From the NCBI GenBank assembly GCA_963995525.1, contig OZ023207.1:3068105-3132104 (forward strand): a stretch of 64,000 nt of DNA. The letters are read 5' to 3'. This document shows positions 1-10,800 of this stretch, one piece after another; position 1 is the first letter of the stretch; each line of letters starts with the position of its first letter. Under the pieces are notes generated by a model. That model worked only from the letters and a program-made list of their open reading frames with translations. It did not search any database and was not told the origin of the DNA. Position numbers and translations under genes: made by a program. This DNA is from Escarpia spicata (Eukaryota > Annelida > Polychaeta > Sabellida > Siboglinidae).

Positions 1-533
1 GGAGCCACTTGTTGTGTACGGTTGTCAAGGCAAATAAATTAGCTATTCAGCAGTGGTCATCGTTTATTATCGCTCAATAATAGTTTACTGTGATTTTAAC
101 GGTTTTTAATGATGGATTATCAAAATCTGCAGCGGCCACAATGTTGGACCGTATTACTTTTACTAGCCATTTACCACTGTATGTTTTGGACAGATTATTT
201 GATAGTTTTAACAAAAAATCTTTGTCGGATGTTGACGATCGACATAATAACGATGTCGGTGAACTTAGTATACAACTGAGTTCAGCAACTGCAAAAACGT
301 TGAAATCTTGGTGGCCATCTTGGATTGTTGGTTACCATGACTACGGAATGTAAAATGATATGGCTAATTTTATTCGCTGATTATCATACTTTCCGAAAAT
401 ATATAACAATATCCATTATGTTGCATATTCACTGGGAATGCAGTATTCAGTGGTCACAGCTGACCAGGGCTGTAGTACAGAAATGGTTAAGGGTAACCGC
501 TGGTCCTAAATTAACTATGGGCCATATCTAGTG
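1..533. other. SUCLA2 intron sequence, no recognised feature
   Basis: Short open frames occur, but none resembles a known protein or has splice or codon support. Treated as intron upstream of the first SUCLA2 exon in the window. Confidence 0.4.
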
Positions 534-785
534 TGGAGCGCAGTGAAGAATCCTATGCGGCGGTGTCGAACCATGGGCAAATTTGTTTACTCTACATTGC
601 TTAAGTTCAGCTGTATGAATGAGTACCTGGCTAAAGACAGTGGTGGTTATTTGTGTACGAATAGTCTTTGTGCATTAATTGCACCGTGGCTGAATGCTTC
701 CCAGAGAAGTCGAGATGGTGTTTGACTGAACAGGTCTGCCAGGGAGTAAAGTGCTTTGAGCAGTCCTGAGGTCTGGATACTGCGC
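534..785 (+). mobile_element. SINE copy 1 (truncated head)
   Basis: Matches the near-complete copy at 37857-38180 from the GCGGCGGTGTCGAACC block to the tail GGATACTGCGCTATATAAGAA. The tRNA-like head is mostly lost. The tail runs into a tandem array. Confidence 0.8.
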
Positions 786-1617
786 TATATAAGAACAGGT
801 CTGCCAGGGAGTAAAGTGCTTTGAGCAGTCCTGAGGCCTGGATACAGCGCTATATAAGAACAGGTCTGCCAGGGAGTAAAGTGCTTTGGCCAGTCCTGAG
901 GCCTGGATACAGCGCTATATAAGAACAGGTCTGCCAGGGAGTAAAGTGCTTTGAGCAGTCCTGAGGCCTGGATACAGCGCTATATAAGAACAGGTCTGCC
1001 AGGGAGTAAAGTGCTTTGGCCAGTCCTGAGGCCTGGATACTGCGCTATATAAGAACAGGTCTGCCAGGGAGTAAAGTGCTTTGGCCAGTCCTGAGGCCTG
1101 GATACTGCGCTATATAAGAACAGGTCTGCCAGGGAGTAAAGTGCTTTGAGCAGTCCTGAGGCCTGGATACTGCACTATATAAGAACAGGTCTGCCAGGGA
1201 GTAAAGTGTAAAGTGCTTTGACCAGTCCTGAGGCCTGGATACTGTGCTATATAAGAACAGGTCTGCCAGGGAGTAAAGTGTAAAGTGCATTGAGCAGTCC
1301 TGAGGACTGGATACTGCGCTATATAAGAACAGGTCTGCCAGGGAGTAAAGTGTAAAGTGCTTTGACCAGTCCTGAGGCCTGGATACTGTGCTATATAAGA
1401 ACAGGTCTGCCAGGAAGTAAAGTGTAAAGTGCTTTGGCCAGTCCTGAGGCCTGGATACTGCGCTATATAAGAACAGGTCTGCCAGGAAGTAAAGTGTAAA
1501 GTGCTTTGGCCAGTCCTGAGGCCTGGATACTGCGCTATATAAGAACAGGTCTGCCAGGAAGTAAAGTGTAAAGTGCTTTGGCCAGTCCTGAGGCCTGGAT
1601 ACTGCGCTATATAAGAA
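729..1617 (+). repeat. 65/72-bp minisatellite grown from the SINE tail
   Basis: About 13 units, each starting AACAGGTCTGCCAGGGAGTA and ending at GCGCTATATAAG, which is exactly the last segment of the SINE. Early units are 65 bp. Later ones carry an extra TAAAGTG and are 72 bp. Stop-free minus-strand frames here come from the repeat. Confidence 0.93.
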
Positions 1618-1672
1618 CTTACCTGTTTTACTTTTATTTGACCACTAGATAAGAATACATTTGTTTGTACAG

Positions 1673-1815
1673 TGAACGGTGCTGGTCTGGCCATGTCAAC
1701 CATGGACATCATCAAGCTTCATGGGGGATCTCCAGCAAACTTCCTCGATGTAGGCGGTGGCGCCACCGTCGAGCAAGTCACTGAAGCGTTCCGACTGATC
1801 ACCTCCGACAGCTCT
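1673..1815 (+). CDS. SUCLA2: SUCLA2 exon (partial gene, first in window)
   Basis: The acceptor ends TTTGTACAG and the donor is GTGAGT. The exon starts with the last two bases of a Val codon, so one base comes from an exon upstream of the window, and ends in phase 0. It encodes [14 protein letters not shown] through LITSDSS. Confidence 0.93.
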
Positions 1816-4800
1816 GTGAGTGGTCAACTGTAACCATGGCAACCACAATGATTGCTGCAGGAATTACATGTTTAATGTTCTTGCACCTCTGACTGGAATG
1901 AGTGTTTTTTTTTATAAATACATGATTTGCGTAATTATACAAACATACATATCTCAATTTGAGAGTAATCACAAAATGTACATGTAATACTGTGTACTCT
2001 TAAATACTATTGTTTGTGTTTTGTAGCCTCTCTGTTGTAATCACAAATCGTTCATGTAATACTGTGTACTCTTAAAGGAAAACAAAAGGGAACGCTGTGG
2101 TGTTTAGCACCTAAAAGATTTAGCACAAACTAACCATTTGCATCTACAATCAAAATTTTCAGTTCAGTGGTTTACTCGGAATGTAGTCTTAAAGTGGAAG
2201 ATTCTAACGAAATCTGCGATAACATGTAGACTGCCATCTTACCGATGACGCGTTCATTTGGCCGAAAGCAACCAATAAACGAGCAGCATTAGTTTTGCTG
2301 TGTACGACACACTGTCTTGTGTTGTTCGCGTAGTTGGTTCATGTTCATGGGATGCGGTTCGTTACATTAGTATAAGTTGAGCTTTCAGTGAAAACGTGAC
2401 TTGCAATATGCCACACTGCTCTACATACGGTTGTAACAATAGTACAGCGAAGGATAAGGAGCTGTCTTTTTTGTTTCCCTTTGAAACGAGGCAGAAGTGA
2501 AATAGTGGATTCACAACTGTGGACGGGCTGGTTGGAAGCCTTCGAAATACAACGCACTATGTTCAGATCATTTTGAAGAAACGTGGTTCGAAGGAAATCT
2601 ATATCGTCAGTTAATGACACAAGATCCGACAAAACGTCGCCGACGTCGATGTTTGAAGCCAGGTGCAGTGCCTACGATATTTAGTCACGGACCTCGGCCA
2701 TCGAAGCGACGCATATTTTCGGTCAAACGCGCCGCCGCTGTGAAATCGATCGCAAGAAGGTTAGTACCGAGTTACTTGGTATCCAATTAAAATCTGTTGA
2801 CATTTGAGAAGCAAGATATGCTGGAGCCAAGCCAGAACAGTACCAGAATGTACTATATTGCACCACAAAGAGTTTAGTCTTTAGAAGATGGCCGAATAGC
2901 AAAAGTTAACGGCAATCAAGTCGCGTGAGCGATATTACAGTAACGGATTAACATGGGCTGGAATGATTGTCGTTTATAATAACATTGCAAAACTTACTGT
3001 ATTTTGTGTTAAATGAACAAAAATACGTTCTGCATTCACTAATATTGCTTTAGACATTGTCATATATCGAAATGTTTGGCCTATTATTTATGTCATGTTA
3101 TATAATTGGACTTCGTATATAATTATGTGTGACTACTGTTTATGTGACGAAGAATACCACTATATACTCTATTGTAAAACATTTGTATTTAGTAAAATTC
3201 CATAATGTTACTCAATTTTAGTTAAGGGGATACAACCCAGGTGAAAGTGGGTTTAAAAAAAAAAAAATACAAAATTTTTTGTTTTATGCCAGATTATGAT
3301 AGCTTATTATGTTTATTGTGAATAGATATAATTTTATAACAATTACATACCTTTAAACCACTCTTATCCATGGAATAAGGATGCCAATATCAAGTAATTT
3401 GTATCCATTATGCCACATTTTATGTCCATTTTCTAAAAAAAAACATTTAAATTCTGCATTTGGAAGGATATCTCTGGGAGTAATTATGTGATCCAAATAT
3501 ATTTATCAATGAGCTCACCAGATACACCATGTTTGTATTATAAAAATACTGGCATCACTCAATAATCATATATTGTTGAAATATCTTTAATAATATACCA
3601 TGTGCACACATCTTCACTAACTTGTTTTTTTTGCACACTAACAGCAAAAACAGGTAACAGCTGTTGTGAAAATATCTTTAATTTGGATCAAAAATATAAA
3701 TTATTGTAATTTGCATTTCAGCTCGATCACCAACATGATGTGGCACATGGGGAAAGGCATCAACCGCAAGTTTACTGTGAAGGTCCAAGGCAAGGGATGC
3801 GAGGACCTCCTTCATTGGATACAGAATGTATAAAACCATCTGTGGTGGTGTTGTGCAACATGCAACGGTGACGCACAGTTGCTGAAGTAAGTACCAAACT
3901 TGATATGTATTCATTTTATACCTGAGGCATGTCCAAAGCAACAAGTAACCTTTAGATTTGCAATGAGTAGATGATGAGTAGGGACCACGACCCAAGTAGT
4001 GTAAGGTGAATTCCAGTCACCGACTTGAATCCCAAATACACTAAATCAGCTCCTATGCATAACTAACATTATAATAAGTTTTCGAAATTACTGCATTTCA
4101 TAGGCATCCAACTCGTTTTTTTCAGGATGGCTACTCAAAAGTACCATCCAGCATACTACCTTATAAGTAAATGTGTTTATTCAGACTAAAAAAAAAGTGA
4201 TACTGTAAATGCTGTTTACATGTTATGTGTTAATATGTGGACCACCGACTTATGAATGGGACCAAAAATGTTACATAGTCAAAGTTCCTGATGACCAACT
4301 TTTCAGTAGTTTAGTTACTCAGATGTGAGGGGGCGAATAATCCACAGATGGATAGTGTCCATTCTGTATCACCCTACCTATTCCTTGTAATCAGTTGCTG
4401 TGTACATTTATGAGTACAGTTACTTGAGTGTAATAAATTACATCTCCGTGTAATAATTACATTCCAGAATGCAATTGTCTGTAATGAAATAAATAAGAGC
4501 ACTTGTGTCGTTATCACCAATTTTATTAAAGAAATATAAAATCAAAACATGATATCAAAATACAGTGACTGTATATACAGTAGATACAGAAATTAAGAAG
4601 AAAAAACAAGTTATAATAAATTATGTGAAGGAATGTGATGATGGAATGCCTTATTTGTAAGGATCAGTATCAGTTTACTAATGTACCAGTATGATTACCA
4701 TGATTGGCCATTGTATTGTTACTAAAAACAACCAACACTTTACACAGGAAAAGCACTTTAAAGTTCACTGAATGCTACAGTCATAAGGTAAATAACAGCT

Positions 4801-7800
4801 GCTTACTAACAACATATAGACTGGTGTGTTACACCAGTTGTTTGCAGACATTTTATTAGAATACTGCATGCACTATTCTTCACTGTAGGAATGAAAGCTA
4901 GATTGATGATGTCTGCTCTGGCGTGGAACTACCGACCACGTCCCAGCCCAGACAAACCTGTTGAGACTGGTGTCATGTGGTCCAAAAGACGCAAGCAATG
5001 GGTGCTGCATAACAGACCACAGCAGGTGAACCCACGTACCCACCTACAAATGCTCACGGATCGAGTGACAGATGTGTTTATAAAGATATATCACACTGCA
5101 TGCGATCACAGTCACTGGGGCAGATGTTCCAAAGCCAGAGAAGGAGGATCTGCTGGCAGCAAGAGTCAGTCAATTTGTAAAGAAACAGTAAATACTGCCA
5201 CCACCAACCTACACCTTCATAGGTCACATGTACATTGTCTAGTTTAGTTTTCAAGTCCAGCATGGTATCCCTCGTGTTGTCCCCCATCGGGGGTAGGGAA
5301 CCTTGATCTTATTCCATGACTGGCGCATGCTGGTAGAACTCTCTGTACCCTCCGTCCCAGCTTGCCATGGATCCACCAGGTAAACTGTATGTATGCAGCC
5401 CACCTGAGAGACCTGAAATAAATTAGGCTCAAATAAACATCTGACATTGTAAATAAATTACATATAAAAATCGGTTCTATAACGACACCATTCCTTTATA
5501 TAAATTGTTTACCATTAAACATGTGTTCTTCTGGAATAAGGCAAATATTGATAATTTTGCACTACAGAACAAATGATGACGGTGCAACAAACATTGTATC
5601 TATACGTTATGATAACTTAAGTGGAACCATTATAATTTGTTCTGTAGTGAGAGAGTATCACTTTATTCTTACAGTAGAATACAATAAAGTGTGAAACGAT
5701 AACCCAAGTACATGTGTGAATACAGTAAATAACTATGTATAGTAGTATATTGTAGCAGGCTTAGGTGAATAATGACCAATGGTTAAGGTACGTCATATTG
5801 AAAATGAACACATTTATGTAGGATTACTTGCTGTTGAGGGGAATTTTATTTTGCAATTATTGTCATATTAGGGTGATGGTCATCATATTGAAATTAGTCT
5901 TGGGTTAAACCAGTGTGGTTCGTCTTTACATTTAGAAAGGGTGAATGACGTTAGCCGGGCTAGTTTAAACAAGCATATGATTGAATTAGTTGTTTTGTTG
6001 GTGGTTTTATTCCAAGAGATTTTAAGAAGGTTGTCAGTCTTAGATTTGTTGGGTTCAGATACATAGCCTCTGCAACCTATTTCAATGCATGTTAATTCTG
6101 ATTTTATTCCGTTATTGTTTACATTATGGATTAGTGCGACATACTTGTTAGTTTTGAATACATGATCTTTCTTGATGTTAGGTTCAAATGGTAGTTAGTT
6201 CAATGATGTGAATTTGCTTAGCATGTGGATGGTAGATGACGTATGGTAAGTCCACTAAGTAATTTCCCTGGAAGATTGTTAATAATTTGGGCATCAGGCA
6301 TGAGATTGCTGATAACATTATCTATATATATTTGTATTGCTAGTGCTACTATGATGTTGTATTGTGTTCATTATTAATACATTTCAATAAATATTTAACA
6401 ACACATTTCACTGGTCTTGTAACAATGCATGCACATATATACGTACTTGTTTGTTGGACGGCGTAATTCCCATTCTGCAGCATCACCTGCTTCAAACAAA
6501 GAATTCTAAATCCCCTGCTCTTTGTAATGCACAGCAATCCACCTGTAACAAAGAATTAAGCTTTTAAATAATAGTTTTACACGAATGTTAAGCAAACATG
6601 GATTATTATTCTGAACAAATTTCACAAAGAATGCATCACGATCCTCTGACTGTATTCATCCCAGTATTATACCTGGGTCCGTAGAAATATCATGCAGATT
6701 AAGGAAGGCCGTTTTGAGATGTGTCAATATTTGCACAAAACGGTGGTCATTTTCTTTGTCACCAAAACAAATGGGGGCTCTGGCTGAAAAATGTTCAAGG
6801 TATATTTTATTCATAAGAGCCAATGTAAACTTTTGGCAGAAAAATTGCAGTATGCATAAAGTTAAAAATAATCTATCTACCTGCCATGTGTTTAAAAAGT
6901 AGTACTGCCACATATTGTTCATACTCTATCATAGCTCTGACCTGTACAATTTTGGTTCACATGAATCATGGAACCATTCAACTACATTTCTTTTAAAAAG
7001 TGAAGGTACAGCCATGGGTGGTATTAGAAAATGGACATGTCAAAGTGGCACTGAGAGCGAACAATCCCAAATGTAAGACAAGTGACGTGTCCCGGCCCGA
7101 GCGATCATCTCTCGTTGTTCATACGCAGCCCGGAACTTAGGCTCATCGGTTATTTAAACAATAAACTAAACAGATTAATAATTACCTTCACCAACAGCGC
7201 TGCTGTCGAGTAGCAACCGCCTCCTGGCAGCAGACATATTCAGTTCTTGTTCCTGAACAAGGAGATTGCTGCGGCATTTTCCACACCGACACCAGTCAAT
7301 TTCATCTCGGCATGGTATGCGCCTCGACATTTCGACTGCCCGTGGGCCTTCCTGTTCGTGCCCTCCGGCACCCGCCTCTGCCGTATCTTCCATTGTTTTT
7401 ATGGTTCAAACCGGTAACCAGCTGCTTTGAAATCGATTTGGTTTTCGTTGTCTTCCGAAGAATTAGAAAGCCATCTTATTTATACAGTCACAGCGCACGC
7501 GCACATAGTTTAATTGGTAAACTTACCATAGCGCCACCAAACGGAGTTGGGAACAAATAGTACGCAGAAAAGTTACGACAGTGTGACGTCACTTTCTTCT
7601 AACAATGGCGTAGTCCATAGAAATTCGGTAGTTGCGTGTTCAAAAATGTTTTCCTGGTAAACCGCTGACGTAAAAAATTTGATTGTAGTTGGAAATTGTT
7701 AGTTTGTATTAACTCTTAGATGCTTAACACCAAAACGTTGCCTTTTGTTTTCCTTTAAATACTATTGTTTGTGTTTTGTAGCCACTCTGTTGTAATCACA

Positions 7801-10800
7801 AAACGTTCATGTAATACTGTGTACTCTTAAATACTATTGTTTGTGTTTTGTAGCCACTCTGTTGTAATCACAAATCGTTCATGTAATACTGTGTACTCTT
7901 AAATACTATTGTTTGTGTTTTGTAGCCACTCTGTTGTATTCACAAAACGTTCATGTAATACTGTGTACTCTTAAATACTATTGTTTGTGTTTTGTAGTCG
8001 CTCTGTTGTAATCACAAAACGTTCATGTAATATTGTGTACTCTTAAATACTATTGTTTGTGTTTTGTAGCTGCTCTGTTGCGCTCATTCCAAACCATATT
8101 GACAGACTATCCAGTATATTTTATTCGCTAGCGTTGTCTGCATTTTTCCCCTTGATCTTTCCAGTTGTTTCTAGATGTTCTAACTTTTCCTTTCTCGTTA
8201 TATATTTGTGTGGCTTATGAATTCCACTGGTTCTTTTCTGATTTACTCATGATCTTTTGGTTCGTTTGACCATTCTAAAGATGCCTTCATTATGTTTCTT
8301 TTGTGTCCTTGGAAGTTGCCATTATTTAATTAATCAGTTATCCTTGAACTTTACAATAGATTTATGAAGAGTAAATTTAAAGTCCTCTGGCTTTGTGTAA
8401 CTGTGAACATGGTGGTTGTCATGCGCAGGTGAAAGCCATCCTTGTGAACATCTTTGGAGGCATCATGCGATGTGATGTCATTGCTACTGGCATCATTGAA
8501 GCCGCACACAAACTTAGTCTCAAGATCCCCATTGTAGTTCGTCTACAAGGTACGTATAACACATTCTGATGATGATGACACTTCCTACTTGTGAACATGC
8601 ACTTACTACTTGTGAACATGCACTTATTACTTGTAAACATGCACTTACTACTTGTGAACATGCACTTACTACTTGGGAACATGCACTTCCTACTTGTGAA
8701 CATGCACTTCCTACTTGGGAACATGCACTTACTACTTGGGAACATGCACTTATTACTTGGGAACATGCACTTACTATTTGTGAAGCAAACACTTACTACT
8801 TGTGAACATGCACTTACTACTTGGGAACATGCACTTCCTACTTGGGAATATGCACTTATTACTTGGGAACATGCACTTACTACTTGTGAACATGCACTTA
8901 CTACTTGTGAACATGCACTTACTACTTGGGAACATGCACTTCCTACTTGTGAATATGCACTTATTACTTGGGAACATGAACTTACTACTTGGGAACATGC
9001 ACTTACTACTTGGGAACATGCATTTACTACTTGGGAACATGCACTTACTACTTGGGAACATGCACTTCCTACTTGTGAACATGCACTTCCTACTTGGGAA
9101 CATGCACTTACTACTTGGGAACATGCACTTATTACTTGGGAACATGCACTTACTATTTGTGAAGCAAACACTTACTACTTGTGAACATGCACTTACTACT
9201 TGGGAACATGCACTTCCTACTTGGGAATATGCACTTATTACTTGGGAACATGCACTTACTACTTGTGAACATGCACTTACTACTTGTGAACATGCACTTA
9301 CTACTTGGGAACATGCACTTCCTACTTGTGAATATGCACTTATTACTTGGGAACATGAACTTACTACTTGGGAACATGCACTTACTACTTGGGAACATGC
9401 ATTTACTACTTGGGAACATGCACTTCCTACTTGTGAATATGCACTTATTACTTGTGAACATGCACTTACTACTTGTGAACATGCACTTACTACTTGTGAA
9501 CATGCACTTCCTACTTGGGAACATGCACTTACTACTTGGGAACATGCACTTACTACTTGGGAACATGCACTTACTACTTGGGAACATGCACTTACTACTT
9601 GGGAACATGCACTTACTACTTGGGAACATGCACTTCCTACTTGTGAATATGCACTTATTACTTGGGAACATGCACTTACTACTTGTGAACATGCACTTCC
9701 TACTTGGGAACATGCACTTCCTACTTGGGAACATGCACTTATTACTTGGGAACATGCACTTACTATTTGTGAAGCAAACACTTACTACTTGTGAACATGC
9801 ACTTACTACTTGGGAACATGCACTTCCTACTTGGGAATATGCACTTATTACTTGTGAACATGCACTTACTACTTGTGAACATGCACTTACTACTTGTGAA
9901 CATGCACTTACTACTTGGGAACATGCACTTCCTACTTGTGAATATGCACTTATTACTTGGGAACATGCACTTACTACTTGGGAACATGCACTTACTACTT
10001 GTGAACATGCATTTACTACTTGGGAACATGCACTTCCTACTTGTGAATATGCACTTATTACTTGGGAACATGCACTTACTACTTGTGAACATGCACTTAC
10101 TACTTGGGAACATGCACTTACTACTTGGGAACATGCACTTCCTACTTGTGAATATGCACTTATTACTTGGGAACATGCACTTACTACTTGTGAACATGCA
10201 CTTCCTACTTGGGAACATGCACTTCCTACTTGGGAACATGCACTTATTACTTGGGAACATGCACTTACTATTTGTGAAGCAAACACTTACTACTTGTGAA
10301 CATGCACTTACTACTTGGGAACATGCACTTCCTACTTGGGAATATGCACTTATTACTTGTGAACATGCACTTACTACTTGTGAACATGCACTTACTACTT
10401 GTGAACATGCACTTACTACTTGGGAACATGCACTTCCTACTTGTGAATATGCACTTATTACTTGGGAACATGCACTTACTACTTGGGAACATGCACTTAC
10501 TACTTGTGAACATGCATTTACTACTTGGGAACATGCACTTCCTACTTGTGAATATGCACTTATTACTTGGGAACATGCACTTACTACTTGTGAACATGCA
10601 CTTACTACTTGGGAACATGCACTTACTACTTGTGAACATGCACTTACTACTTGTGAACATGCACTTCCTACTTGTGAATATGCACTTATTACTTGGGAAC
10701 ATGCACTTACTACTTGGGAACATGCACTTACTACTTGTGAACATGCACTTACTACTTGTGAACATGCACTTACTACTTGTGAACATGCACTTACTATTTG

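Larger units (their letters stand above)
2076..7754. mobile_element. Decayed 5.7-kb TTAA DNA transposon with THAP transposase remnants (Kolobok-like)
   Basis: The ends are AGGAAAACAAAAGG and CCTTTTGTTTTCCT, part of inverted repeats that stay similar for about 100 bases (2076-2179 and 7652-7754). TTAA flanks both sides (2072-2075, 7755-7758), and removing the element plus one TTAA rebuilds the 72-bp array unit. Inside are THAP and transposase-like exons on + and a P2X7-cytoplasmic-domain-like gene on -, with stop codons 53 bases apart facing each other. TTAA duplication plus a THAP transposase fits the Kolobok superfamily: piggyBac uses TTAA but has no THAP, and P elements have THAP but 8-bp duplications. 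Stops, frameshifts and missing central exons show this copy is dead. The superfamily call is inference. Confidence 0.85.

Noticed and set aside
90..353. 87-codon ORF at the window start
   Set aside because: No recognisable similarity or splice support; inside a SUCLA2 intron.
2408..2759. Functional host THAP gene
   Set aside because: In-frame stop and frameshift; lies between transposon inverted repeats.
3724..3886. Intact transposase exon
   Set aside because: TAA at 3831 interrupts the conserved reading.
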